A DNA stretch of 64,000 nucleotides from Abyssogena phaseoliformis symbiont OG214 (GTDB lineage: Bacteria > Pseudomonadota > Gammaproteobacteria > PS1 > Pseudothioglobaceae): contig NZ_AP012977.1 of assembly GCF_016592595.1 (NCBI RefSeq), forward strand, positions 1,175,912-1,239,911, read 5' to 3'. The notes beneath the pieces are model-generated. The model did not search any database, was not told the origin of the DNA, and saw only the letters and a list, made by a program, of their open reading frames with translations. Position numbers and translations under genes: made by a program. This document shows, piece after piece, positions 18,214-29,969 of the stretch (positions are counted from its first letter, which is position 1; each line of letters starts with the position of its first letter).

Positions 18214-20490
18214 TCAATTTTTTCGAAGTTGCTGGCTAGCTAGTACCATATTAGTCAATGCAAGATTTACCTCATCCCAATGTCTGGTTTTTAAGCCACA
18301 ATCAGGATTAACCCATAGCCTTTTAGCAGGAATGTGCTTTGCTGCTTTTTTCATTAGTTCGACCATGGAAGCCACCGAAGGGATATTAGGAGAATGAATA
18401 TCATAAACGCCTGGGCCTATTTCATTAGGGTAGTCAAATTTATCGAAAATATCCAATAATTCCATGTCCGAGCGAGAGGTTTCAATAGTGATGACATCAG
18501 CATCCATCCGTGCAATTGCCTCAATAATATCGTTAAATTCTGAATAGCACATATGAGTGTGGATCTGGGTTTCATTACTCACGCCATTAGCACTAATTCG
18601 ATAAGCCTTAATCGCCCAATCAAGATAAGTTTGCCACTGAGATTTTCGTAACGGCAAGCCCTCTCTTAATGCTGCCTCATCAATTTGGATGATATTTATA
18701 TTAGATTTTTCAAGGTCTAATACCTCGTCTCTAATAGCCAAAGATAACTGCAAACAGGTTGTCGCTCTTGGCTGGTCATCTCGCACAAATGACCAATTCA
18801 ACATCGTAACAGGGCCTGTAAGCATACCTTTCATGGGCTTATTGGTGAGTGACTGGGCGTAGGTTATCCAATCTAATGTCATGGATTTTGGACGAGAAAT
18901 ATCACCAAAAATAATCGGTGGCTTAACACAACGAGAGCCGTAAGATTGTACCCAACCAAATTGGCTAAATGCGTAACCACTGAGTTGTTGCCCAAAATAT
19001 TCCACCATATCATTACGCTCAGGCTCGCCATGCACCAAAACATCTAAACCCAAGTCTTCTTGTACTTGCACACAGTGCCTAATTTCAGAGCGCATCGCTT
19101 GCGTATATTTCTCTGCTGATAATTCGCCCAATTTATAATCGCGTCTGGCTTGTCTAATCTCTAACGTTTGTGGAAATGAGCCAATGGTCGTGGTTGGATA
19201 TAAAGGCAGATTAAATTTTTCACTTTGTACTTTTGCCCTGCTCTTATAATTAGACTGGCGATTGCCTAGTTCATCATTCACCTTAGCGGTACGCTCTTTA
19301 ACAGCGCTATTATGCACAAGTGGTGAATATTTTCTAGCATTAATAGCATCGATATTACTCGCCATTTCTTTAGTTACACTTGCTTGTTCTTGATTAAGTA
19401 CTTGTGCTAATAGTCTTAGCTCTTCTAATTTTTGCACAGCAAACCCAAGCCACGCTCTAATATCGCCATCCAGTTCTTGTTCACTGTCTAAATCCACAGG
19501 TATATGTAACAATGAACAAGATGGAGCTAACCACAATCTATCCTGTAATTGTTGATGAATAGGCTCTAACCACAACAAGGTCGCACTTAAATCTGTCTTC
19601 CAAATATTACGACCATTGACCACGCCTAAGGATAGAACCTTACCATCTGGCAGGCCATTAATCACTAATTGAACCTCATCTTTTGCATTAATTGCATCAA
19701 TATGTAGGCCATCAATAGGTAAACCACAAGCAAGGCTTAAATTGTCCTGCAAAGTGCCAAAATAACTAGCCAACAACAATTTAATTGGGCTATCTGCCAA
19801 TGTAGCATAAGTTTTCTTAAAAGCTATTTGCCAGTCTGCCTCCAATTCTGTGACTAAAATAGGCTCATCAATCTGTATCCATTCTATATTTAGCTTTGCC
19901 AATTCATCAAATAGTTGCACATACACTTTAACCAATGAATCTAATAAATCTAGTTTGTTGGTTTTATCTTTGGACTTGCCTAGCCATAAATAAGTGACTG
20001 GGCCAATAACAACAGGCTTAGCCTTCATGCCTTGTTCTTGCGCTTGCCTAATTTGTGCAATCAAATGTTGTGCTTGGAGTGCAAAATTTGTCTCTTGACT
20101 AAACTCTGGCACAATGTAGTGATAATTAGTATCAAACCATTTGGTCATCTCGCCCGCTTGAATGCAATTGCAATCAGATTCATTAACAAAAGCCCGCCCA
20201 CGTGCTACTCGAAAATAATTATCTAGCTCATTGTCTGATAAATTTTTAGCGCGTTTCGGCACATTGTCTAATAAAAAACTCATGTCCAAAACCTGATCAT
20301 AAAAAGAAAAATCACCCACTGGAACCCAATCCAATTCATTTTGAATTTGCCAGTGCTGCTTGCGTAATGTACTAGCAATTTGCAATAACTCATCTTGAGA
20401 AATAGCGTTTGACCAATATTTTTCTAATGCAAATTTTAACTCTCGATGCTTGCCAATACGTGGAAAACCCAGATTGTGTATTGTGACCAT
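18214..20490 (-). CDS. metE: MetE, cobalamin-independent methionine synthase
   Basis: 758 aa, full length. Zinc ligands are visible in the C-terminal half: [10 protein letters not shown] (His and Cys), the following glutamate region ([15 protein letters not shown]) and NPDCGLKTR (Cys). The N-terminal half starts [20 protein letters not shown], as expected. It methylates homocysteine from methyltetrahydropteroyl-polyglutamate without B12. It is divergent from metR, which should activate it. Confidence 0.97.
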   Translation of the reverse strand: MVTIHNLGFPRIGKHRELKFALEKYWSNAISQDELLQIASTLRKQHWQIQNELDWVPVGDFSFYDQVLDMSFLLDNVPKRAKNLSDNELDNYFRVARGRAFVNESDCNCIQAGEMTKWFDTNYHYIVPEFSQETNFALQAQHLIAQIRQAQEQGMKAKPVVIGPVTYLWLGKSKDKTNKLDLLDSLVKVYVQLFDELAKLNIEWIQIDEPILVTELEADWQIAFKKTYATLADSPIKLLLASYFGTLQDNLSLACGLPIDGLHIDAINAKDEVQLVINGLPDGKVLSLGVVNGRNIWKTDLSATLLWLEPIHQQLQDRLWLAPSCSLLHIPVDLDSEQELDGDIRAWLGFAVQKLEELRLLAQVLNQEQASVTKEMASNIDAINARKYSPLVHNSAVKERTAKVNDELGNRQSNYKSRAKVQSEKFNLPLYPTTTIGSFPQTLEIRQARRDYKLGELSAEKYTQAMRSEIRHCVQVQEDLGLDVLVHGEPERNDMVEYFGQQLSGYAFSQFGWVQSYGSRCVKPPIIFGDISRPKSMTLDWITYAQSLTNKPMKGMLTGPVTMLNWSFVRDDQPRATTCLQLSLAIRDEVLDLEKSNINIIQIDEAALREGLPLRKSQWQTYLDWAIKAYRISANGVSNETQIHTHMCYSEFNDIIEAIARMDADVITIETSRSDMELLDIFDKFDYPNEIGPGVYDIHSPNIPSVASMVELMKKAAKHIPAKRLWVNPDCGLKTRHWDEVNLALTNMVLASQQLRKN

Positions 20491-20571
20491 AATTAAGACT
20501 CCTATTGATTAAAGTCAATTATTCTATAAGAACTATCATATGAAGTAAAATGATTATTTTTAACTTAATGA

Positions 20572-20584
20572 TGAATTATATTCA
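20572..20584. promoter_or_regulatory. Probable MetR operator between metE and metR
   Basis: TGAATTATATTCA fits the published MetR recognition pattern TGAA-N5-TTCA perfectly. It sits 4 bp before the metR ATG and about 80 bp before metE, suiting autoregulation of metR and control of metE. A weaker half-site, TGAAGTAAAATGA, lies at 20541-20553. Confidence 0.75.
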
Positions 20585-20587
20585 TAT

Positions 20588-21496
20588 ATGATAACGCTTA
20601 AACATTTGAAAATCATACAAGCATTACATGAAAATAGCACTTTAACGCGCGCGGCATCTGTGTTGTATTTGAGCCAATCTGCCTTATCCCACCAAATTCG
20701 TTACTTGGAGGAAAAACTAGGCATTGCGCTTTGGGAACGAGAGGGTAGAAATTTACGCCTCACAAAAGCAGGTGAATTACTATTACAAACTGCACAACAA
20801 TTACTACCCATTTTAGAACAAACTGAGAAAACCCTAAAAGCCTATGCACAAGGTCGCCAAGGTATTCTACGCATAGGCGTTGAATGCTATCCTTGCTATG
20901 AGTGGCTAACAAAGGTCATTGGTGTGTTTTTGCAAAAAATGCCAAATGTTGAAGTAGAAATTATCAACAAATTTCAATTTTCTGGACACGGGGGGCTGCT
21001 CAATTACCATATTGATATCTTAATTACACCCGATATAGAGAGAAAAGCAGACATTCATATTGAAACACTCGCCCAATATAATTTGGTACTCTTGGTTGCT
21101 AATAAACACCCACTAGCGTACAAAACAATCATTACACCAAAAGACTTGACTCATGAAACTTTACTAACTTTTCCTGTGCCATTAGAACGGCTTGATATTT
21201 TAACGCAATTTTTAAATCCAGCGCACATCAAGCCCAAACATATTAAAAAAATTGAATCTATTGAACTCATGTTACAAATGACAGCGCTCAGGCGTGGCGT
21301 TTGCATATTGCCAGAATGGCTAGCAAATGAATTTATTAAAAAAATGCCTCTTAAAAAAATTCATATAAGTACCAACGGGCTTAGTCAAAAATTATTTGCA
21401 ATTTTACGCAAACAAGACAAAGAAATTAATTACATTCAACGCTTTGTCAAAATTAGTAAAGAAATAGTCAATATCACTCAAAAATCACCCGTTTAA
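20588..21496 (+). CDS. metR: MetR, LysR-family regulator of methionine genes
   Basis: 302 aa. The winged helix-turn-helix is at residues 1-60 (LKHLKIIQALHENSTLTRAA, LSQSALSHQIRYLEEKLG), with the usual LTKAGELLL after it. The effector domain is complete. The text matches MetR (IGVECYPCYEWL), and the divergent metE and operator support it. MetR uses homocysteine as coregulator. Confidence 0.93.
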   Translation: MITLKHLKIIQALHENSTLTRAASVLYLSQSALSHQIRYLEEKLGIALWEREGRNLRLTKAGELLLQTAQQLLPILEQTEKTLKAYAQGRQGILRIGVECYPCYEWLTKVIGVFLQKMPNVEVEIINKFQFSGHGGLLNYHIDILITPDIERKADIHIETLAQYNLVLLVANKHPLAYKTIITPKDLTHETLLTFPVPLERLDILTQFLNPAHIKPKHIKKIESIELMLQMTALRRGVCILPEWLANEFIKKMPLKKIHISTNGLSQKLFAILRKQDKEINYIQRFVKISKEIVNITQKSPV

Positions 21497-21602
21497 AAAC
21501 AGACGTTTTTAATCAGTAAGGCTTTGTTAGTGGTGATTAGTAATGTTGTGATTATGGTATAATTTTACCTACTGTTTTTTACACTTAAAAAAATCAAGAA
21601 CC

Positions 21603-23546
21603 ATGTTCAATAAAAAAAATATTTCAGCCATTATTTTTGCTATTTTTGCCATATGGCTTTCAACAATTGCACCAACCGCCCCTATTGCTTGGATGTTAAG
21701 CATTCTCGTATTAACAATTTACTTATTTGCTTTTGAGGTAGTAGAAATTGATGAGGCTGCCATCACCATTATGATTATTTTAGGGTTAAGTTCTTTGCCA
21801 TGGATTCATACTTTGATGGGGCTAGAAGAAGGCTTGGTTAATAATCAAAGACTGTTTGATGGATTCTCCTCTAATGCAGTGATGTCAATTATTGCGGTAA
21901 TGATTATTGGCGCAGGTTTAGATAAAACAGGATTAATGGGCAAGGTTGCTACTTTTATTCTTAAAGTAGGTGGCACCTCTGAGCCAAGAATAATTCCAAT
22001 TGTTTCTTCTACCGTTGGATTTATTTCATCCTTTATGCAAAATGTGGGTGCGGCTGCACTGTTTATCCCTGTTGTGAGTCGCATTTCATCACGCTCAGGC
22101 ATTCCAATGTCACGATTGTTAATGCCAATGGGCTTTACGGCAATTTTAGGTGGCACAATAACCATGGTAGGTTCTAGCCCTTTAATCTTACTCAATGATT
22201 TAATTTTAACCACTAATCAGGGACTAGAAGTTGGTCAACAAATGGACACATGGGGGTTATTTTCCGTAACACCAATAGGTATTGCACTGGTCATAACAGG
22301 CATTATATATTTCGTGATTGCTGGGAGGTTTGTCTTACCTACAACCAAAAAGGAACGGTCAGAATCTGTGTCTGCCATTGAACACTTTCATCAAGTTTAC
22401 AATATAGATTATGATTTATTTGAGGTCAATGTCCCTAAAGACTCTAACCTAATTGGCATGACGCTTGATGACATTGAAACAGCCGCTAAAATTAGAATCA
22501 TCGCCATACAAACCATTGAGGGGAGGACCTTTATTGGGCATCACTCGGTTGAGCGTAGCACTGCAATTAAACCACAAATGACCCTAGGCGTATTAACAAC
22601 AAAAGAACATTTAGATGCTTTTGTTCAAGGCTTTCATCTTGAACTATCAGACGCTATTGAAAAATTCTCTAACTTGCTATCTACACAAGAATGTGGCACA
22701 GCAGAAATTGTCATTCCACCTAACTCTTCGCTCATTAACCAAAGTGCTAGGGATGTATGGTTACGAAAAACCTATGGTATTGCCATGGTAGCACTACATC
22801 GTGGTGGCAAAACCATGCAAGAAGGCGAAGGTATTCGTAATATGCTATTCCAATCAGGCGATACATTAATTGTCCATACACGTTGGATTGATCTTGATAG
22901 ACTACAATCCAATACTGATTTTATTGTTATCACTTCTGAGTATCCAAGACAAGAAGAGTACCGACCTGAAAAAATCAAATGGGCAAGTATTTTCTTTGCA
23001 ATTGCACTTTTCTTAGTGTTATTTACCGACATTAAACTCTCTATCGCGCTCATGACCGGCGCTTTGGGTATGATTTTGTCTGGCGTTATTAAAATAGAAG
23101 AGGCCTACCGTGCGGTTTCTTGGAAAACAGTATTCTTATTAGCAAGTCTTATTCCGCTAGGCATGGCAGTTTCAAAAACTGGCACCGCTTTATGGATTGC
23201 ACAAGAAACGGTTAAAGTAGTTGGTGATATGGCGCCTTGGGTGATACTAACCTCAATTGTAATATTGGCAACTTTCTTTACTTTGGTAATGTCTAATGTC
23301 GGTGCAACCATTCTCTTAGTGCCTATTGCCGTTAATATTGCCATTCAAGTGGGGGAAGACCCCGCAGTTTATGCATTGGCAGTCGCCATTGCAACTTCAA
23401 ATTCATTTTTAATTCCCACTCATCAAGTGAATGCTTTAATTATGGGTCCTGGTGGTTATAAGGTGGCAGACTTCATCAAAGCAGGTGGCTTTATGACGGT
23501 GTTATTTATCATCGTTATGATGTCGATGATGAGTATTATCTTTTAA
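21603..23546 (+). CDS. SLC13-family (CitM/DASS-type) anion permease with RCK_C domains
   Basis: 647 aa. There are about ten transmembrane segments split into two halves (1-245 and 455-647) around a cytosolic insert with two TrkA-C/RCK_C domains (YDLFEVNVPKDSNLIGMTLD and TAEIVIPPNSSLINQSARDV). The transporter signatures MQNVGAAALFIPV and NVGATILLVPIAVNI are present. Family members carry sulfate, other divalent anions or dicarboxylates with sodium. In a sulfur oxidiser sulfate or a related anion is plausible, but the substrate is an inference. A TATAAT at 21558-21563 may be its -10 box. Confidence 0.85.
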   Translation: MFNKKNISAIIFAIFAIWLSTIAPTAPIAWMLSILVLTIYLFAFEVVEIDEAAITIMIILGLSSLPWIHTLMGLEEGLVNNQRLFDGFSSNAVMSIIAVMIIGAGLDKTGLMGKVATFILKVGGTSEPRIIPIVSSTVGFISSFMQNVGAAALFIPVVSRISSRSGIPMSRLLMPMGFTAILGGTITMVGSSPLILLNDLILTTNQGLEVGQQMDTWGLFSVTPIGIALVITGIIYFVIAGRFVLPTTKKERSESVSAIEHFHQVYNIDYDLFEVNVPKDSNLIGMTLDDIETAAKIRIIAIQTIEGRTFIGHHSVERSTAIKPQMTLGVLTTKEHLDAFVQGFHLELSDAIEKFSNLLSTQECGTAEIVIPPNSSLINQSARDVWLRKTYGIAMVALHRGGKTMQEGEGIRNMLFQSGDTLIVHTRWIDLDRLQSNTDFIVITSEYPRQEEYRPEKIKWASIFFAIALFLVLFTDIKLSIALMTGALGMILSGVIKIEEAYRAVSWKTVFLLASLIPLGMAVSKTGTALWIAQETVKVVGDMAPWVILTSIVILATFFTLVMSNVGATILLVPIAVNIAIQVGEDPAVYALAVAIATSNSFLIPTHQVNALIMGPGGYKVADFIKAGGFMTVLFIIVMMSMMSIIF

Positions 23547-23600
23547 AATAGTTTTAGTACCTTTGATTATTTGCCACAAAAATAAATCGTTTTCAACAAT

Positions 23601-24206
23601 ATGAAACATTTAAATTCAGCTCAAGCAAAAAAAAGACTGGTTGATGGCAATCAACGCTTTGTTGATGGCACTGTATTACATCATGAGTTTCATCCGCATA
23701 GACATACAAAAGACATACAGGATCAGGCGCCTTTTGCGATTGTATTGGGTTGTTCTGATTCGCGAGTGCCCATTGAGACTATTTTTGATCAAAGTTTTGG
23801 TAATTTGTTTATTATCCGCATTGCAGGAAATATAGTCGCCCCATCACAAATGGGTAGTGTTGAATTTGCAATCTCGAAATTTAAGACTTCCTTAATTGTG
23901 GTGTTAGGACATTCTAACTGTGGCGCTATTAGTGCCACCATTGACGAGTGCATCAATAAAACACATTTATCAGGCAGTCTTCATTCTATTACTGACAGTA
24001 TAAAACCATCAATCCTACCCCTAATCAGCCTAAATTTGCCAAATCATAAATTAATGGGCAAAGCTGTTGAGGTCAATATTATTAATTCTGTCAAACAATT
24101 ACAAAGCCAATCGCTAATCATTAAAGAAGCCATCGAAAATAATAAACTAGAGGTTATAGGTGCTAACTATTCTTTAAAATCAGGTATAGTTCAGTTTCTG
24201 ACTTGA
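23601..24206 (+). CDS. Beta-class carbonic anhydrase
   Basis: 201 aa. Zinc ligands are visible: Cys with Asp and Arg in LGCSDSRVPIE, then His and Cys in VVLGHSNCGAIS. IRIAGNIVAP lies between, as in the family. It interconverts CO2 and bicarbonate; in an autotroph this supplies carbon fixation and carboxylases. It lies 55 bp downstream of the SLC13 permease gene on the same strand and may be co-transcribed with it. Confidence 0.93.
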   Translation: MKHLNSAQAKKRLVDGNQRFVDGTVLHHEFHPHRHTKDIQDQAPFAIVLGCSDSRVPIETIFDQSFGNLFIIRIAGNIVAPSQMGSVEFAISKFKTSLIVVLGHSNCGAISATIDECINKTHLSGSLHSITDSIKPSILPLISLNLPNHKLMGKAVEVNIINSVKQLQSQSLIIKEAIENNKLEVIGANYSLKSGIVQFLT

Positions 24207-24238
24207 CTTTTTTAGACTTTTAAATTGGGCTAATCTAT

Positions 24239-24748
24239 TTAAAAGTTCTCATCCCAATCAACCAAAATGGTTTGGTTGTCCATGTCCACTTTTATTAAAA
24301 ATGGCAAAATATAAGGCACCCAATGCTCTTTCTCGCCATTAACCACGAGTACATTGTTCGAGCCAGTATCAACCAAATTAGACACTTTACCAAGCACAAT
24401 TTTCGCCTTATTGATTACTTTTAAACCAATTAAATCGTCCCAATAATACTCACCTGCTTTAAGTTGTGATAATTGTAATTTTTCAATATACAAATCAGTG
24501 CCCATATAAGCCCTAGCCTGTTCTTTATCAAAAATATCTTTGATTTGTGCCACAATGGTTTTACCTTGCACGCGACCTTGAACAATCTCCAAGGTTTGCC
24601 AATTGCCATCAACATTGACATGCCACGGCTGATAAGATAAGATATTTTTTCTTGGATGAGTGTGGGAGAAAATTTTCACCCAGCCTTGAACGCCAAAAAG
24701 GCCATTAATCTGCCCGATTAATAGCCTTTTGTTGTCAGATGTAGACAG
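24239..24748 (-). CDS. rimM: RimM, 16S rRNA processing factor (start codon unclear)
   Basis: About 169 aa. The N-terminal RimM domain starts near RLLIGQINGLFGVQGWVKI and the PRC-barrel half has YYWDDLIGLKV and VPYILPFLIKVD. It binds S19 and helps 30S maturation. After the rpsP stop no ATG, GTG or TTG precedes the conserved start; a CTG at 24748 or an ATT codon would have to serve. The only ATG-led frame begins at 24934 inside rpsP. trmD and rplS, which usually follow, are not here. Confidence 0.85.
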   Translation of the reverse strand: MSTSDNKRLLIGQINGLFGVQGWVKIFSHTHPRKNILSYQPWHVNVDGNWQTLEIVQGRVQGKTIVAQIKDIFDKEQARAYMGTDLYIEKLQLSQLKAGEYYWDDLIGLKVINKAKIVLGKVSNLVDTGSNNVLVVNGEKEHWVPYILPFLIKVDMDNQTILVDWDENF

Positions 24749-24755
24749 TGCTGAA

Positions 24756-25124
24756 TTACTCAGCGGCTTTTTCCTCTTCTGTTGATGGCACTTCTTGCTC
24801 GGTAGTTTCTGCCACTTCCTCTGCCGCCTTTTCTTCGTCTGCTTTTGCTTGCTGAGTAACAACACGCTTTTCACGAATTGAAGGGTCTTTGAATTCTTTA
24901 ACAAGTTGCTTAACGCGATCAGAGATTTGTGCACCTTGTGATGTCCAGTACGCTAATCTATCTTCATCAACGGTCAGCCTGACTTCTTGTCCACGGGCAA
25001 CTGGATTAAAATATCCAAGTCGCTCAATGTAACCACTGTCTCTACGCTTTCTAGAGTCTGTTGCTACAATTGAATAAAAAGGTTTTTTCTTGGCTCCACC
25101 TCGGGCTAGTCTAACTTTAACCAT
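24756..25124 (-). CDS. rpsP: 30S ribosomal protein S16, extended C-terminus
   Basis: 122 aa; the core ([20 protein letters not shown] through [11 protein letters not shown]) is normal, but about 35 extra residues rich in Ala and Glu follow ([16 protein letters not shown]), against 82 aa in E. coli. rimM follows after a short gap. A perfect hairpin and a -10 box lie upstream. Confidence 0.96.
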   Translation of the reverse strand: MVKVRLARGGAKKKPFYSIVATDSRKRRDSGYIERLGYFNPVARGQEVRLTVDEDRLAYWTSQGAQISDRVKQLVKEFKDPSIREKRVVTQQAKADEEKAAEEVAETTEQEVPSTEEEKAAE

Positions 25125-25156
25125 GGGTTTTTTGCTCCTTTTGTGTTATTAATTGA

Positions 25157-26613
<1,457 letters not shown>

Positions 26614-26685
26614 TTATGATACGAAAAAAGAGACAGAAATAAAATGATAAAATTATACACTTTATTATTTTGTACAAGGACTCAG

Positions 26686-29244
26686 ATGAAATCAGCCTAC
26701 CTTCAACATGTTAATGAACGCCAACAAGACAATTTACCACCGCTTGCCTTAAATGCACAACAAACCAAATCAGTGGTTGAGCACTTAATCAAGGATGATG
26801 ATACGTCTTTTTATCTTGATTTACTCACTCATCAAATACCACCTGGTGTTGATGAAGCGTCCTATGTAAAGGCCAGCTTTTTAAGCGGTGTTGCTAAGGG
26901 CAATCAAGCCTGTCCTAGTATTTCTCAAGCACACGCTACTTTTCTTTTAGGTACTATGATGGGTGGTTACAACATTGAGCCTCTAATTGAACTACTGGAT
27001 ATTAACGCCACAAGAGAAAGTGCACAAACAGCACTGGCAAATACCTTATTGATTTATGAGGCATATCAAGCTATTGTTGATAAATCTCAAACCAACCCTT
27101 ATGCCAAGAATGTTGTAGATAGCTGGGCAGATGCACAATGGTTTAACAAAAAAGCACCCTTGCCTCAGAAAATTAAATTAAGCGTTTTTCGTGTTGAAGG
27201 CGAAATTAATACAGATGATTTATCGCCTGCAACACAAGCCTGGTCACGCCCAGATATTCCTTTACATGCACAATCTATGTTAATTAAAAAGATGGACAAG
27301 CCACTTGAGATGATTGAAAAACTCAAACAAAAAGGCCTGCCATTAGTCTTCGTGGGTGATATTGTTGGCACAGGCTCTTCACGTAAATCTGCCATTAACT
27401 CGGTACTTTGGCACATGGGTGATGATATTGATTACGTGCCTAATAAGCGCAGTGGTGGTGTTGTGCTGGGTGGCAAAATCGCACCGATATTTTTTAACAC
27501 TGCTCAAGATTCTGGCGCTCTGCCGATTGAGTGCGACGTTACTAAAATGCAGACGGGTGATGAAATTACAATTTATCCATTCGAGGGGAGAATTACCAAT
27601 AGCAAAGATGGAACTATTTCAACTTTTGAACTTTCACCAACCACTTTATCTGATGAAGTACGTGCAGGAGGGCGAATTCCACTTATTATTGGTAGGGGTT
27701 TAACTGATAAAACTCGCCAAGACCTTGGTCTACCCGTCTCAACTACTTTCTTGCGCCCACAAGATGTTAGCCAAAGTAATACTGGCTACACATTGGCACA
27801 AAAAATTGTCGGCAAAGCTTGTGGTGTAGATGGCGTTCGCCCAGGCACTTATTGCGAGCCATGCATGTCTAGCGTAGGTTCACAAGACACCACAGGCGCA
27901 ATGACACGTGATGAATTAAAAGAATTAGCCTGTCTTGGGTTTTCAGCCGATTTAGTCATGCAAAGCTTTTGCCATACAGCCGCCTACCCTAAACCTGTTG
28001 ATTTAGAACTACAACACTCACTGCCTGATTTTATGCACTCGCGTGGCGGTGTGTCACTCAAACCGGGTGATGGCATTATCCATTCATGGCTTAATCGCAT
28101 GTTACTACCTGATACAGTAGGCACAGGTGGTGATTCGCATACACGCTTTCCTATTGGTATTAGTTTTCCAGCTGGGTCTGGACTGGTTGCTTTTGGTGCT
28201 TCACTTGGTGTGTTGCCATTAAATATGCCTGAATCTGTCTTAGTTCGCTTTACAGGCACAATGCAACCAGGCATCACCTTAAGAGATTTGGTCAATGCAA
28301 TCCCCTACATAGCCATACAAAAAGGCTTATTAACGGTTGAAAAATCTACTAAGAAAAACATCTTTTCAGGTCGTATTTTAGAAATTGAAGGGCTGAGTGA
28401 TTTAAAAGTAGAGCAAGCATTTGAATTGGCTGATGCTTCAGCCGAGCGCTCTGCCAATGGTTGCACAATTAAGCTAAATAAAGAACCTGTGATAGAATAT
28501 CTAAACTCTAATATTGCTTTATTATCTTCGATGATTAATAAGGGCTATAAGGATAAAAAAACCCTCGCCAGACGCATTCAAGCCATGAAAAAATGGCTAG
28601 ATACGACTAAATTACTAGTCGCAGATATAGATTGTGAATATGCCGCAATGATTGACATTAACCTTGATGAAATTAAAGAGCCAATCTTGGCATGTCCGAA
28701 CGACCCAGATGATGTCAAACTGCTCTCAGAAGTAGCCAACACCAAAGTTGATGAAGTCTTTATTGGCTCTTGTATGACCAATATTGGTCACTTTAGAGTG
28801 GTTGCACAATTATTAAAAGACAAGTCAGAACTGACAACCGAATTGTGGATTGCGCCGCCCACCCGAATGGACGAAGCGCAACTTAAAGCAGAAGGTGTAT
28901 ACGATACATTTAACAGACTAACTAAACACACCGAAATCCCTGGCTGTTCTTTATGTATGGGCAACCAAGCACGAGTCAAAGACAATGCCACAGTGATATC
29001 CACCTCAACACGCAACTTCCCTAATCGTTTAGGCGACAATGCTGATGTCTATTTATCTTCTGCCGAAGTAGCAGCAATTACTGCCAAACTAGGACACATT
29101 CCAACAAACACAGAATACCAACAAGCAATAAAGGACATCAAACCAATGGAGACACAAATTTACCAAAATCTAAATTTTGACCAACTAAATGAATATAAAG
29201 ATGAGGTAAATAGTGTGCCACTAGAAACCATCTTAAATTCATAG
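26686..29244 (+). CDS. acnB: AcnB, aconitate hydratase B
   Basis: 852 aa from the ATG at 26686, chosen because AAGGA lies six bases before it and [19 protein letters not shown] aligns with the start of AcnB; an earlier in-frame ATG at 26644 is less likely. It has the N-terminal HEAT-like domain, the swivel domain ([20 protein letters not shown]) and the catalytic domains with iron-sulfur cysteines in [11 protein letters not shown] and [11 protein letters not shown]. It interconverts citrate and isocitrate and can act as an RNA-binding sensor when the cluster is lost. Confidence 0.97.
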   Translation: MKSAYLQHVNERQQDNLPPLALNAQQTKSVVEHLIKDDDTSFYLDLLTHQIPPGVDEASYVKASFLSGVAKGNQACPSISQAHATFLLGTMMGGYNIEPLIELLDINATRESAQTALANTLLIYEAYQAIVDKSQTNPYAKNVVDSWADAQWFNKKAPLPQKIKLSVFRVEGEINTDDLSPATQAWSRPDIPLHAQSMLIKKMDKPLEMIEKLKQKGLPLVFVGDIVGTGSSRKSAINSVLWHMGDDIDYVPNKRSGGVVLGGKIAPIFFNTAQDSGALPIECDVTKMQTGDEITIYPFEGRITNSKDGTISTFELSPTTLSDEVRAGGRIPLIIGRGLTDKTRQDLGLPVSTTFLRPQDVSQSNTGYTLAQKIVGKACGVDGVRPGTYCEPCMSSVGSQDTTGAMTRDELKELACLGFSADLVMQSFCHTAAYPKPVDLELQHSLPDFMHSRGGVSLKPGDGIIHSWLNRMLLPDTVGTGGDSHTRFPIGISFPAGSGLVAFGASLGVLPLNMPESVLVRFTGTMQPGITLRDLVNAIPYIAIQKGLLTVEKSTKKNIFSGRILEIEGLSDLKVEQAFELADASAERSANGCTIKLNKEPVIEYLNSNIALLSSMINKGYKDKKTLARRIQAMKKWLDTTKLLVADIDCEYAAMIDINLDEIKEPILACPNDPDDVKLLSEVANTKVDEVFIGSCMTNIGHFRVVAQLLKDKSELTTELWIAPPTRMDEAQLKAEGVYDTFNRLTKHTEIPGCSLCMGNQARVKDNATVISTSTRNFPNRLGDNADVYLSSAEVAAITAKLGHIPTNTEYQQAIKDIKPMETQIYQNLNFDQLNEYKDEVNSVPLETILNS

Positions 29245-29250
29245 CCAACA

Positions 29251-29277
29251 AAAAAACCGCAAAAGCGGCTTTTTTAT
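29251..29277. terminator. Bidirectional intrinsic terminator between acnB and rpmG
   Basis: CCGC-AAAA-GCGG stem (29257-29268) flanked by an A run on the left and a T run on the right, so it can end transcripts from either side. It lies 6 bp after acnB and before the convergent rpmG. Confidence 0.85.
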
Positions 29278-29297
29278 TAAAATGTTCTATAAGCGAA

Positions 29298-29453
29298 CTA
29301 CTTAATTTTCGCTTCTTTGTACATCACATGTTTTCTAACAACTGGATCAAACTTTTTAACTTCTACCTTTTTTGGATGAAGGCGTTTGTTCTTAGTCGTT
29401 GTATAAAAATGGCCTGTTTTGGCTGACGATACTAATCTAATTTTCTCTCTCAT
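29298..29453 (-). CDS. rpmG: 50S ribosomal protein L33
   Basis: 51 aa ([20 protein letters not shown] ... [17 protein letters not shown]). It is the cysteine-free, zinc-independent form, since no CxxC pairs are seen. It follows rpmB by nine bases, the usual rpmB-rpmG operon. Confidence 0.95.
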   Translation of the reverse strand: MREKIRLVSSAKTGHFYTTTKNKRLHPKKVEVKKFDPVVRKHVMYKEAKIK

Positions 29454-29462
29454 AACTTACTC

Positions 29463-29699
29463 CTAAACCTTTTCGCCACATGCACGAATTTCTGCTAATA
29501 CAGTGTCAATACCTTTTTTATCAATAATACGCAATCCTTTTGCTGATAACTTTAACTTAACAAAACGATTCTCACTTTCCACCCAAAAACGGTGGGTGTG
29601 TAGATTTGGATAAAAACGACGACGTGTTCTATTGTTCGCATGAGATACATTGTTACCACTCATTGGTCGCTTACCCGTAACCACACATACCTTCGCCAT
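29463..29699 (-). CDS. rpmB: 50S ribosomal protein L28
   Basis: 78 aa, normal length: [20 protein letters not shown], then [19 protein letters not shown]. First gene of the rpmB-rpmG pair; tRNA-Ser is divergent upstream. Confidence 0.96.
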   Translation of the reverse strand: MAKVCVVTGKRPMSGNNVSHANNRTRRRFYPNLHTHRFWVESENRFVKLKLSAKGLRIIDKKGIDTVLAEIRACGEKV

Positions 29700-29782
29700 A
29701 ACTCACCTATCAAAAAATCCAAAAGAAAGGAATTATACTTAAAATTATTCAGCTTTCAAAGCTAAATTATACAAAAACCCTA

Positions 29783-29811
29783 TTTACTATTGCCTGAACA
29801 GACTGTATCAT
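29783..29811 (+). promoter_or_regulatory. Probable promoter of tRNA-Ser
   Basis: TTTACT (29783-29788), a 17-bp spacer and TATCAT (29806-29811), 11 bp before the tRNA 5' end. Both boxes match the sigma-70 consensus in four or five of six positions. Confidence 0.55.
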
Positions 29812-29822
29812 ACTCTGACATT

Positions 29823-29909
29823 GGAGGGATGGCAGAGCGGCTGAATGCACCGGTCTTGAAAACCGGCAAGGGTTAATACCCTTCTAGGGTTCAAATCCCT
29901 ATCCCTCCA
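29823..29909 (+). tRNA. tRNA-Ser (anticodon UGA)
   Basis: A complete class II tRNA: acceptor stem GGAGGGA/TCCCTCC, anticodon stem CCGGT/ACCGG around CTTGAAA (anticodon TGA), a long variable arm (AGGGT/ACCCT) and T arm TAGGG/CCCTA. No CCA is encoded. The discriminator is A (29909), where bacterial tRNA-Ser normally has G. The 3' end borders the prophage integrase, so it is the likely attachment gene. Confidence 0.95.
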
Positions 29910-29923
29910 TCATATTATGGTTA

Positions 29924-29944
29924 TAAAAAAAGGCTTTTAAGCCT
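29924..29944 (-). terminator. Intrinsic terminator after the integrase
   Basis: Read on the minus strand, AGGCTT-AA-AAGCCT (29944-29931) is followed by a run of seven T. It lies 26 bp past the integrase stop. Confidence 0.75.
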
Positions 29945-29969
29945 ATCATTAAATAAATTTAACCACATT

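Noticed and set aside
26644..26685. Earlier start for acnB
   Set aside because: The added 14 residues do not fit AcnB, and the ATG at 26686 has a perfect Shine-Dalgarno.
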